From the NCBI GenBank assembly GCA_017617545.1, contig JAFZVZ010000010.1, positions 1 to 40,782 of the forward strand: a stretch of DNA of 40,782 nt, given 5' to 3'. The translations under genes and the position numbers were made by a program. The notes beneath the pieces were generated by a model. It was not told the origin of the DNA. It did not search any database and saw only the letters and a program-made list of their open reading frames with translations. This stretch comes from Lachnospiraceae bacterium. GTDB taxonomy: Bacteria; Bacillota; Clostridia; Lachnospirales; Lachnospiraceae. Below, one piece after another: positions 16,431 through 24,135 of this stretch (position 1 is its first letter; every line of letters begins with the position of its first letter).

Positions 16431-17501
16431 ATGATCACCATTGTGAACTACAGAGAGCGGTACCTGAATGATATTGCAGTGCTGGATGCGGAGATGGCGG
16501 CGGAGATCGCGCGCCATGCGGATGTCTGCCGGGATACGGTCTGCGTGGCTCTCGTCGACGGTGTTTTTGCCGGCGCGGGGCTGATCGCAGAGACCGATCC
16601 GTACCGCGTGACCGACGAGGAGGAATGGCAGTACTATCGCGCGGAGTTTCGCGCGGTCCCGGGGATCGAGGACGAGGCGGAGGTGTCCATCACGCTTCTG
16701 GAGGAGCTTCAGTACCGCTTCGGACGGCTTCCCGGAAAGGATGGGCGCAAGCCTGTGCTCCGTCTGTGGGTGAGCGCGGACAATACGGCGTACACGGAGC
16801 TTTTGTTCGACGAGGGCTTCCGCGTCGGCAACGTGATGACCGTGATGACGCGCCCGATCGATGACACCGACGAGCTGCTTGCCGACGGTGCGTCAGGCGA
16901 CCCCGATCAATCGTTCAAACCGGACGACAACCACGGCCCCGCGTACGAGGCTCTGCCCGGATCGACGAATGACCGCAGGGCGGACTATCTTGCCTCGGAC
17001 GAGGAACCGTACCGTCTGACGTCGGCCGACATCTGGCGCGACGAGGGAGAGTTCGCAAGAAACCGCGACGACGGAACGGAGATCCGGGAATTTTACGATT
17101 CGCCTGAGGAGTGGAAGACGTATTTTGAAGTGAACGCGCGCAGCTTCGGGCAGCCTGTCAGCGAGAATGAGATGCGCTACCGGCTGGGCAATCCGGACTG
17201 CCATGTCTGGGTCGCCATCCGCGATGACCAGCTGGTTGCCGCCGTTTCGGCGTGGCCGGTCGGCGACGGTGTCTACGCGACGGAAAATATTTTCTGCGAC
17301 CCGGAGTACCAGCGCCGCGGTATCACGACGAAGCTTCTCGCGTACGCGCTCGGCAAGCTGTACGACAACGGCGCGACAGCGGCGCGGCTGACCGTGTACG
17401 GGGACAATCTCCCCGCGATCCGGCTGTACCGCAAGTTTGGCTATTCGGTTGCGTATCAGCTTTTGGAAATGCACTATTTCGGTAAGGAGAATCGGGAGTG
17501 A
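16431..17501 (+). CDS. GNAT-type N-acetyltransferase, two-domain
   Basis: A 356-residue protein. The C-terminal half (about 215-350) is a GNAT domain with the acetyl-CoA loop YQRRGITTKLL and the helix NLPAIRLYRKFGYSVAY. The N-terminal half (1-145) looks like a second, degenerate GNAT domain (AELLFDEGFRVGNVMTVM-like end), separated by an acidic linker. The substrate cannot be inferred. GAGAGGAGGC lies upstream of the ATG. Its stop overlaps the GTG start of the copper ATPase, so the two are co-translated; a functional link with copper is not evident. Confidence 0.8.
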   Translation: MITIVNYRERYLNDIAVLDAEMAAEIARHADVCRDTVCVALVDGVFAGAGLIAETDPYRVTDEEEWQYYRAEFRAVPGIEDEAEVSITLLEELQYRFGRLPGKDGRKPVLRLWVSADNTAYTELLFDEGFRVGNVMTVMTRPIDDTDELLADGASGDPDQSFKPDDNHGPAYEALPGSTNDRRADYLASDEEPYRLTSADIWRDEGEFARNRDDGTEIREFYDSPEEWKTYFEVNARSFGQPVSENEMRYRLGNPDCHVWVAIRDDQLVAAVSAWPVGDGVYATENIFCDPEYQRRGITTKLLAYALGKLYDNGATAARLTVYGDNLPAIRLYRKFGYSVAYQLLEMHYFGKENRE

Positions 17502-20257
17502 GAGTGTTTCAGGTCACGGGGATGAGCTGTGCCGCGTGCAGCAGCAGAGTGGAGAGGGCTGTCTCGGGATTGCCCGGGGTGGATTCCTGCGCCGTAAATC
17601 TGCTGACAGGCTCGCTCGCCGTGGAGGGAAGCGCGACCGATGAGGCCATCGTCGACGCGGTGGAGAAGGCCGGGTACGGCTGCCGTCCGGAGCAGGCGAA
17701 GACCGCTGCCCGGGATAAGACACCTGCCGTTGCCGACGAGGAGTTCGTGAAGTTGCGGCGCTGCCTGATCCTCTCCGTTGGATTCGTCATTGTGCTCATG
17801 TATATCTCCATGGGCTATCATATGTTCTCGGCACCTCTGCCCGGATGGCTGCAGAAGCCGTCCGTCAATGCCCTGTGCCAGATGATCCTTACGTTGATCG
17901 TCATGGGCATCAATTACCGCTTCTTCCGCAACGGCGTGCGCGGCGTGCTTCACGGCGCGCCCAACATGGACACGCTCGTTGCTCTCGGTTCATTTGCCTC
18001 CTTCGCGTACAGCGCCGTGCGCACCGCGCAGATCTTCTCCGGCGCGGGCGGACATGAGATCCTCGGGGATCTGTATTTTGATTCGGCGGCGATGATCCTT
18101 GCGCTGATCACGGTCGGCAAGACGCTGGAGGCGTACTCCAAGGGACGCACGACCGACGCGCTCAAGGGGCTGTATGATCTCGCGCCGAAGCAGGCGAAGC
18201 TGATCCGCGACGGGGTATCCGTGACGGTGCCGATCGCGGAGGTTAAGGTCGGCGATGTTTTTGAAGTATTCCCCGGAGACGCGATCCCGACGGACGGCGT
18301 GATCCTGGAGGGCGAGAGCGCGATCGACGAATCCGCGCTGACCGGTGAGAGCATTCCCGTGGACAAGAAACCGGGCGATGCCGTCGCTACCGCGACGCTG
18401 AACCGCTCCGGACATATCCTCTGCCGCGCTACTGCGGTCGGTGAGGACAATACGCTTGCGAAGATCATCCGCATGGTCAGCGACGCGACGGCGACGAAAG
18501 CGCCCATCGCAAAGATGGCGGACCGCGTGGCGGGGGTGTTTGTCCCCGTGGTGATCGCGATCGCGGCGATCACGGTCGTGATCTGGCTCCTCGTCGGGCA
18601 GACCTTCGGCTATGCGCTCGCGCGCGGTGTCTCCGTGCTCGTCATCAGCTGTCCGTGCGCGCTCGGACTGGCGACGCCCGTGGCGATCATGGTCGGCAGC
18701 GGTGTCGGCGCGAAGCACGGTATTTTGTATAAAAACGCGACTGCGCTCGAGCAGTGCGGACGCGTGGAAACGGTTGCGTTTGACAAGACCGGTACCATCA
18801 CCGAGGGTGAGCCGAAGGTGACGGAGGTCGTACCCGCGGACGGTGTCACGGAGGAGGGACTTCTTCGATACGCGTACATCGCCGAACAATACAGCGAGCA
18901 CCCGATCGCGAAGGCGATCCGGCTGCATGCTCAGGAAAGCGGCGCGATCCCGGTGAGTACCGGTGATGAAACGAAGAGCGGCGCGGCTCGCGAGAGCGCG
19001 GGGGACAGTGTCACGTTAGCAGCGGAGGGCTTCAAGGCGCTCTCCGGCAACGGTGTGCGCGTGACATACGGCGGCAAAGAACTCCTCGGCGGCAACCTTC
19101 GTCTTCTCGGCGATGCGGTGCCGAAGAAGAGCGCGGACGCTGCGGAAGCGGCATCCCGCGAGGGAGGAACGCCTGTATTTTTCGCATATGACGGACAGTA
19201 TCTCGGCATGATCACCGTGGCGGATACGCTTCGCGCGGACAGCGCAGGAGCGATCGAGCTGCTTCAGAATATGAACATCACAACGGTCTGCGTGACCGGT
19301 GACCGGAAGGCAACCGCCGAGGTCATCGCGGCTCGCGCGGGCATCACCGAGGTGCGTGCGGAAGTGCTGCCGGACGGCAAACAGCAGGTGATCCGCGAGC
19401 TGCAGTTCGGAACTGCGGACAATATGTGCTGTTGCGCGGAAGAGGGCGGCAGCTGTGATATTAACGGTAATACAGGTAACAATTGTAAGGCGGACAGCGA
19501 CAGCGAGGGCAGCCGCAAGGCGAACGGCAAGGCGACCGCGGACAGACGCATCGTCGCGATGGTAGGCGACGGGATCAACGACGCTCCTGCGCTGACAGCT
19601 GCGGACATCGGTATCGCGATCGGCGCGGGAACGGAGATCGCTATCGACGCGGGCGACGTGGTCGTGATGAACCGTCGGCTCACCGACGTGTGCGCGGCGA
19701 TCGACCTCGGAAGGAGCACGCTTAGGATCATCCGCCAGAATCTGTGGTGGGCATTTTTCTATAACGTGATCGGAATCCCGCTCGCCGCGGGCGCTTACGT
19801 AAAGCTGTTCGGCTGGGAGATGAACCCGATGTTCGGCGCGGCTGCGATGAGCCTTTCGAGCTTCTGTGTCGTGATGAACGCGCTTCGGCTGAACCGCTGG
19901 AAGTACCCGGAGATCGACGGCGCGGAAACCGCGGCGGTGGAGGCGAAGGAAGCCGCTGCCGAGGTTGAAGCGAAGGAAACTGAAGAAACAAAGGTTGCCG
20001 ATGCCGTAGATCGGCCGGCAACGGCAGATAATACAAGCAAGGAGGACGTGATTATGAAGGAGATCACTCTGCAGGTGAAGGGAATGATGTGCATGCACTG
20101 CGAGGCGCGTGTAAAGAAGTGTCTGGAGGAGATCCCGGGTGTGTCCGAGGCGATCGTGAGCCACGAGAAGGGCACTGCAGTGGTGACCGCGGAGGAATGC
20201 GTTTCCGTTGAGAAACTCACTGCCGCAATCGTTGCGCAGGGCTACGAGGTAGTCTGA
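17498..20257 (+). CDS. copA: Copper-transporting P1B-type ATPase with N- and C-terminal HMA domains
   Basis: A 919-residue copper exporter. The N-terminal heavy-metal domain has GMSCAAC (C11, C14). After the membrane helices come the actuator loop (SALTGES), the intramembrane CPC motif (C385-P386-C387), the phosphorylated D429 in DKTGT and the hinge GDGINDAPAL. Two oddities: a Cys-rich insert before the hinge (C644-C645-C646, C653, C663) followed by a Ser/Gly/Lys/Asn-rich segment, and after the last helices an Ala/Glu/Lys-rich linker leading to a second metal domain with GMMCMHC (C865, C868). Most CopA proteins end without such a domain. The GTG start at 17498 has AAGGAGA 8 nt upstream and overlaps the GNAT stop. 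The C-terminal domain can also be made separately (see 20054). It should export Cu(I) from the cytoplasm. Confidence 0.93.
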   Translation: MRVFQVTGMSCAACSSRVERAVSGLPGVDSCAVNLLTGSLAVEGSATDEAIVDAVEKAGYGCRPEQAKTAARDKTPAVADEEFVKLRRCLILSVGFVIVLMYISMGYHMFSAPLPGWLQKPSVNALCQMILTLIVMGINYRFFRNGVRGVLHGAPNMDTLVALGSFASFAYSAVRTAQIFSGAGGHEILGDLYFDSAAMILALITVGKTLEAYSKGRTTDALKGLYDLAPKQAKLIRDGVSVTVPIAEVKVGDVFEVFPGDAIPTDGVILEGESAIDESALTGESIPVDKKPGDAVATATLNRSGHILCRATAVGEDNTLAKIIRMVSDATATKAPIAKMADRVAGVFVPVVIAIAAITVVIWLLVGQTFGYALARGVSVLVISCPCALGLATPVAIMVGSGVGAKHGILYKNATALEQCGRVETVAFDKTGTITEGEPKVTEVVPADGVTEEGLLRYAYIAEQYSEHPIAKAIRLHAQESGAIPVSTGDETKSGAARESAGDSVTLAAEGFKALSGNGVRVTYGGKELLGGNLRLLGDAVPKKSADAAEAASREGGTPVFFAYDGQYLGMITVADTLRADSAGAIELLQNMNITTVCVTGDRKATAEVIAARAGITEVRAEVLPDGKQQVIRELQFGTADNMCCCAEEGGSCDINGNTGNNCKADSDSEGSRKANGKATADRRIVAMVGDGINDAPALTAADIGIAIGAGTEIAIDAGDVVVMNRRLTDVCAAIDLGRSTLRIIRQNLWWAFFYNVIGIPLAAGAYVKLFGWEMNPMFGAAAMSLSSFCVVMNALRLNRWKYPEIDGAETAAVEAKEAAAEVEAKETEETKVADAVDRPATADNTSKEDVIMKEITLQVKGMMCMHCEARVKKCLEEIPGVSEAIVSHEKGTAVVTAEECVSVEKLTAAIVAQGYEVV
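20054..20257 (+). CDS. Internal in-frame start giving a CopZ-like copper chaperone
   Basis: Inside copA, AAGGAGG at 20039-20045 stands 8 nt upstream of an in-frame ATG at 20054. Translation from it gives a 67-residue protein that is exactly a complete CopZ/HMA domain with the CMHC copper site. The linker before it is non-conserved in character, so nothing in the ATPase demands a perfect ribosome binding site there. The gene may therefore make both full-length CopA with a tethered chaperone and a free chaperone, or this may be the relic of a separate copZ joined to copA by loss of a stop codon. Confidence 0.6.
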   Translation: MKEITLQVKGMMCMHCEARVKKCLEEIPGVSEAIVSHEKGTAVVTAEECVSVEKLTAAIVAQGYEVV

Positions 20258-20264
20258 CCGGAAC

Positions 20265-20283
20265 AAGCCTTGGAAGAGGCTTT
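20265..20283 (+). terminator. Weak terminator-like hairpin after copA
   Basis: AAGCCT (20265-20270) pairs with AGGCTT (20277-20282) across a 6-nt loop, but only three T residues follow, so termination may be partial. Confidence 0.35.
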
Positions 20284-20336
20284 CGGAGCGGGCTTTTTAC
20301 GGGGTGGAAGTTGTGCTGCCCGGGGCAAGTATTTTG

Positions 20337-20365
20337 TTGCATTTGCCTGCGTAAAATTATATAAT
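20337..20365 (+). promoter_or_regulatory. Promoter ahead of the hypothetical gene, RNA and reverse transcriptase
   Basis: TATAAT at 20360-20365, with TTGCAT at 20337-20342 and a 17-bp spacer. It is the only good promoter I see before the set at 20432-24030. Confidence 0.6.
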
Positions 20366-20431
20366 GGATTCAGGTCGAGGCTCGCCCCGGAATCCGCGGC
20401 GCCTCGCAAATATGAAACGGAGGGGTTTACC

Positions 20432-20980
20432 ATGATATTGGACAATATTTTGAAACGTTTGCTTCGCAGAAAAGTTGAACGCAAGGTTGAGAATGCCATG
20501 GAGACGGCGATCGACAATGCACTCACGCCCAAGAAGACGACTACGGTTAATGCAACCACTCCCGCAGCACCTGCCGCAGATCCTATTCCGGCACCGGTGG
20601 ACGGTGGTTTCTTTGCGCAGACCGCAGCGGCACAAACCGCTCCGGAAGTGGACGATTGGGATACCGAGTACAACCATGACATCAACTATTTCCGCCCGAT
20701 CATCCAGGAGAATTTTCCGGACTATACGCTTGAGGAAAATGTTCCTTTTGCACAGCTGGTGCCCGGCGTGAAATACAACTATCCGCCTTACACGTTCGTG
20801 ATGCGCAAGAACGGCCAGATCGCGCTTGTCATCTCTCTGCAGAGCAAGTACGGCTACAAGAAGGGCCTGCATACCATGTGCGAGTGGAAGGCACAGCTGA
20901 AGCACATCAACTTCTTCATCGAGTATCCGGACCGCGTGGAGTATGTCGTGAACCGGATCCGCGAGAACCTTGCATTTTAA
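20432..20980 (+). CDS. Hypothetical protein upstream of the structured RNA and reverse transcriptase
   Basis: A 182-residue cytoplasmic protein. Residues 1-35 form a basic amphipathic helix (ILKRLLRRKVERKVE), 36-75 are an Ala/Pro/Thr-rich linker, and 80-182 are a folded alpha/beta-like domain with NYFRPIIQENFPDY and KYNYPPYTFVMRKNGQIAL. The C-terminal domain has the feel of a small nuclease-fold or DNA-binding domain, but I cannot name it. ACGGAGGGG lies 8 nt before the ATG at 20432; the longer reading from 20270 has no ribosome binding site. It ends 4 nt before the structured RNA segment, so it is probably on the same transcript. Confidence 0.65.
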   Translation: MILDNILKRLLRRKVERKVENAMETAIDNALTPKKTTTVNATTPAAPAADPIPAPVDGGFFAQTAAAQTAPEVDDWDTEYNHDINYFRPIIQENFPDYTLEENVPFAQLVPGVKYNYPPYTFVMRKNGQIALVISLQSKYGYKKGLHTMCEWKAQLKHINFFIEYPDRVEYVVNRIRENLAF

Positions 20981-20984
20981 TTCG

Positions 20985-21286
20985 GTAAAGTGAGAAGAAC
21001 GCAAGTATCTGCACCTGCAGCGGGCGCAGCATGGTCCTTGTGGTACTGTGCAGGTAGTCGGCCATGTATCGTTCGGTAAGATTGGAAATTTTCCAATCTT
21101 TAAGGATTTCTTCTCTTTACAATTGGCTCACCGGAAGCACTGCTTTCCGAGAGGAACAAAGGCTTCCGGGTGGGCGAATAATGCCGCGCGGCGGATATGC
21201 CGTGCGGAACGGTTAAGTATGATGGTGTGGGATGTCTGTGCCCTGTACCTCGCGGAAAGGCGAAGCTTCGGGGGAGGGCTTCTCAC
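20985..21286 (+). ncRNA. Highly structured non-coding segment upstream of the reverse transcriptase
   Basis: The 381 nt between the hypothetical gene and the reverse transcriptase carry no convincing ORF but many helices. GTAAA (20985-20989) with TTTAC (21116-21120), stacked with GAGAAG (20992-20997) with CTTCTC (21110-21115), closes a 136-nt domain. Within it are ACCTGCA (21013-21019) with TGCAGGT (21049-21055) and an 11-bp hairpin 21078-21088 with 21090-21100. Then CCGGAAGC (21131-21138) with GCTTCCGG (21162-21169) encloses TTCC-GAGA-GGAA (GNRA loop), a 9-bp hairpin 21184-21192 with 21199-21207 follows, and a split stem at 21224-21249. GTGAGAAG (20990-20997) can alternatively pair with CTTCTCAC (21279-21286), closing the whole region. 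It resembles the RNA found next to reverse transcriptases in retrons, DRT systems or group II introns, but I cannot assign it to a family. Confidence 0.5.
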
Positions 21287-21361
21287 ATTTTGTTTCATTG
21301 GGAATTCCGGTGCGGGCAGTATGACCGCATCGGTGGGGGAGCACGGTCGGAGGCGTGAGAG

Positions 21362-22591
21362 ATGGAGTTTTTGGAAGGGCTTGTCAACCCTGAGGTGTGG
21401 GAGGAGTACTACACATACTGCGCCGGCCGGGACTTTGTGACGAAGACGGAGCTGCGGGATCTCCGGCGGAAGATCGATCGCATGGATTATCTGCCGACGG
21501 TCAGACGCTGGCTGGAGGAAAGGCATTTTCCGTGTGCGCAGCGAAAAGTCATCAACAAGATGGGGACGGACAAGAAGCGCATCGTCTACACCTACGACGG
21601 CGGGGACAGCCTGCTTCTGAAGATGATCGCCCGCCACCTGCATGAATATGACGGCCTGTTCGCGCCGAACCTGTTCTCGTTCCGGGAGGGCAGCGGCGTG
21701 CGCAAGGCGATGGAATACCTTCGGTACCGGCCGAACATGGGCAACCGCTACGTGTACAAGGCCGATGTCCACGACTATTTCAACTCGGTCGATCCCGCGC
21801 GGATCGTGCCGATGGTGAAGGATGCGCTGAAGGACGAGCCGATCCTGTGCGAGCTGATCGTATCGATCCTGGAAAATCCATGTGTGCTCGCGGACGGAGT
21901 TCCGACGGAGGAGCGCAAGGGGATCATGGCGGGGGTGCCCGTCTCGTCGTTCCTCGCTAACCTCTACCTGAGCGGGATGGACTGGCACATGTACCGCGAG
22001 GGCGTGCTGTACGCGCGTTACGCGGACGACATCATCGTGTTCGCGGACAGCGAGGAGGAGTTGCAGAAGCATAAGACGTACATCCTGGACACGCTCGCCT
22101 CGATGGGACTTTCCGTCAACCCGAAGAAGGAGTTTACAAGCCGCCCCGGCGAACCGTGGACCTTCCTCGGGATCATGTACAACAACGGAATATTCGATGT
22201 GTCGGAGGCGTCCGCCGAGAAGATGAAGGGGAAAATGAAGCGCAAGGCGCGCCGGTTCCGCCGTCTCATGACGCGGGGCAACAGACCCCTGAGCGCGGAG
22301 GAAGCGATCCGCCGGTACATCGCGGTGTTCAATATCAAATTTTACGAGAACCGGAACGAGAACGACCTGACGTGGGCACGGTGGTTCTTTCCGATCATCA
22401 CAACGTCGGAGACGCTGGCGGAGCTCGACCGCTACATGGTGGAGTGCATCCGCTACATCCGCACGGGGAAGCACACGAAGGCCAACTACAACCTTCGCTA
22501 CGAAACGATCAAGACGTACGGTTTCCGAAGTCTTGTGCACGAATATTACCGCGGGCTCAAGGAGCCGAAAAGCGGAGAGGAGCAGGAATGA
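21362..22591 (+). CDS. Stand-alone reverse transcriptase (YADD), class unassigned
   Basis: A 409-residue RNA-directed DNA polymerase. Palm motif A is YVYKADVHDYFNSVD (D135), motif B is GIMAGVPVSSFLANLYLSGMD, motif C is YADD (Y220-D223), and motifs D/E lie in LSVNPKKEFTSRPGEPWTFLG. The RT1/RT2 region has VYTYDGGDSLLLKMI and FREGSGVRKAMEYL. A basic thumb-like helical tail follows (MKGKMKRKARRFRRL). There is no HNH endonuclease domain, and the next gene overlaps the stop, so no intron domain V can follow. Retron marks (NAXXH, VTG) and the SQ motif of diversity-generating elements are not seen; motif B is closest to group II-like or 'unknown group' enzymes. GGAGG at 21349-21353 lies 8 nt before the ATG. 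With the upstream structured RNA it may form a defence or cellular RT-RNA system. Confidence 0.9.
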   Translation: MEFLEGLVNPEVWEEYYTYCAGRDFVTKTELRDLRRKIDRMDYLPTVRRWLEERHFPCAQRKVINKMGTDKKRIVYTYDGGDSLLLKMIARHLHEYDGLFAPNLFSFREGSGVRKAMEYLRYRPNMGNRYVYKADVHDYFNSVDPARIVPMVKDALKDEPILCELIVSILENPCVLADGVPTEERKGIMAGVPVSSFLANLYLSGMDWHMYREGVLYARYADDIIVFADSEEELQKHKTYILDTLASMGLSVNPKKEFTSRPGEPWTFLGIMYNNGIFDVSEASAEKMKGKMKRKARRFRRLMTRGNRPLSAEEAIRRYIAVFNIKFYENRNENDLTWARWFFPIITTSETLAELDRYMVECIRYIRTGKHTKANYNLRYETIKTYGFRSLVHEYYRGLKEPKSGEEQE

Positions 22592-24030
22592 GAAGATTAC
22601 GCAGCTTAGTATTGACCGCGCTTTGCACGGTTGTCATTCTCGCGATGACAGCCTGCAGTTTTCCGTGGTCTTCCGACGATGACGACGGGAAGAAGGAAGT
22701 GTCGCCGACGCCGACGCACGCAGTGACGGAGAAGCCGACGGACACGCCGGTTCCGGAGCCTACTGCGACGGAAACACCTACCCCGGAACCCCTTCCGACG
22801 GATACCCCGACACCGGAGCCGACACCCACGCCGGAGCCGACCCCGACGGAGACACCGACCCCGGAGCCTACGCCTACGTCCTTGTGGCCGACGCCCGAGG
22901 TGAGCGGGGAACCGACACCGGAGGTAAGTGGTGAGCCTACGCCTACGTCCTTGTGGCCGACGCCCGAGGTGAGCGGGGAACCCACACCTGAGGTGAGCGG
23001 GGAGCCTACACCGACCGAATCGTGGCCGACGCCGACACCGGAAGTGAGCGGGGAGCCTACACCGACGCCGTACAGCGGAGTAACGTATCAGCTCACGGGA
23101 CTTGTGTACGTTACGCGCGCGACCGGCATTTACTCCGAGCCGTATGAGGAATCGCTGAAACTCGATGACGTGCAGGTCGGCGAGTTTGTGGCTCTGGACC
23201 TGGACACGAGTGTGTTCAGCGACGATGATTGGTACCGCGTTCAGTACCGCAACAAGCAGTACGGATACATGCGCAAGGAAGCGTCGACGGAGCAGATCCC
23301 GGCGTCCTGCATCATTCCCGGGCGCGAGCTTTTAGTCGCGGACGACTGGGTCACGCTGTGCGATGCGATCCGCGATGACTACTGGAAGGATCATACCGCG
23401 GGAGCCGGCAGCAGCTATGTCGAGAAGAAGGTTGCCGACGACGCGAAGGCGATCAAGGAGTACCGGAAGAAGTACACATTTGTCGACGGAAGAAACGACC
23501 GCAAATTCCGCGAGATCACCTACGCGGAGATCGTCGAAACAAAGCTTTTCGTCAATACGAACATCGAAGGACCGAACTTCGTGGCGTACGGATACGACGC
23601 GGACGGACAGATGGTGTACCTGCAGGAGTTCATCCTCCGCGGCGAGGAAGGCGCGACACCGTATGACAGCTGCCGGATCGCGACAGATCAGACAGGCGAG
23701 CGCGTCAAGGAGTACGAGTTCGTGCTGAAGGGTGACAACCGCGTGCTGATCTTCGGTGATGAGGACAAGCCGGAGGCGGTGCTCACATACCATTACTACG
23801 AGAACATCACTGTCGGAACCCCGTACTGCAGACTGGACATGATCTACGATGAGGACGGCCGCCTGGACAACATCGTGATGACCATCACGGGAGATGATTC
23901 GCACAGGTACAATACATTTTTCGAGTACGAGAAGAACAGCGACCTGTTGATCCGCATGGTGGAGATCGCGGAGCGCGCGTCCGACGGCGAGTGGCTGGTA
24001 CAGTCCGGACGGGAGCTGGTCAAGCAATAA
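22588..24030 (+). CDS. Surface lipoprotein with repeat stalk and SH3-like domain, coupled to the reverse transcriptase
   Basis: A 480-residue lipoprotein: signal peptide with lipobox MTAC (C23), an acidic patch (DDDDG), then a long Thr-Pro-Glu stalk to about residue 165 containing tandem copies of a 23-residue unit (TSLWPTPEVSGEPTPEVSGE type). An SH3-like domain follows (VYVTRATGIYSEP and later DDWYRVQYRNKQYGYM), then ~270 residues of unknown, beta-rich sequence. SH3-like domains of this sort often bind cell wall. Its ATG overlaps the reverse transcriptase stop (ATGA at 22588-22591), so it is translationally coupled to that gene. A strong terminator at 24049 ends the transcript. A role with the reverse transcriptase is suggested only by the overlap. 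Confidence 0.82.
   Translation: MRRLRSLVLTALCTVVILAMTACSFPWSSDDDDGKKEVSPTPTHAVTEKPTDTPVPEPTATETPTPEPLPTDTPTPEPTPTPEPTPTETPTPEPTPTSLWPTPEVSGEPTPEVSGEPTPTSLWPTPEVSGEPTPEVSGEPTPTESWPTPTPEVSGEPTPTPYSGVTYQLTGLVYVTRATGIYSEPYEESLKLDDVQVGEFVALDLDTSVFSDDDWYRVQYRNKQYGYMRKEASTEQIPASCIIPGRELLVADDWVTLCDAIRDDYWKDHTAGAGSSYVEKKVADDAKAIKEYRKKYTFVDGRNDRKFREITYAEIVETKLFVNTNIEGPNFVAYGYDADGQMVYLQEFILRGEEGATPYDSCRIATDQTGERVKEYEFVLKGDNRVLIFGDEDKPEAVLTYHYYENITVGTPYCRLDMIYDEDGRLDNIVMTITGDDSHRYNTFFEYEKNSDLLIRMVEIAERASDGEWLVQSGRELVKQ
22864..23001 (+). repeat. 69-bp tandem duplication in the lipoprotein stalk
   Basis: The unit starting at 22864 is repeated from 22933 with near identity over at least 47 nt, and a third, more divergent copy follows. 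The period of 69 nt encodes 23 residues, so copy-number change keeps the reading frame and would only alter stalk length. Confidence 0.7.
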
Positions 24031-24048
24031 CATAAGGCACATGGAAGA

Positions 24049-24081
24049 GGAACGCGGCGTGAAAGTCCGCGTTCCTTTTTT
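24049..24081 (+). terminator. Rho-independent terminator after the lipoprotein
   Basis: GGAACGCGG (24049-24057) pairs with CCGCGTTCC (24067-24075), 9-nt loop, followed by T6. Confidence 0.93.
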
Positions 24082-24135
24082 GCGTGACGGAAGAGGTATA
24101 TACGCAGAAAATGTATCTTTGTATACAAGTACTGA

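Noticed and set aside
21048-21440. A 130-codon open frame in the region before the reverse transcriptase
   Set aside because: It has no ribosome binding site, runs into the reverse transcriptase gene in another frame, and covers the hairpins of the structured RNA; its predicted protein has no recognisable features.
20985-22591. Intact group II intron
   Set aside because: The segment before the reverse transcriptase is too short for domains I-III, the next gene overlaps the stop so there is no room for domains V-VI, and no maturase or endonuclease domain is evident. A degenerate intron origin of the RNA remains possible.
20985-24030. Diversity-generating retroelement
   Set aside because: No template/variable repeat pair with adenine-biased differences was visible, the palm motif lacks the family's SQ signature, and the repeats in the lipoprotein are plain tandem stalk repeats.
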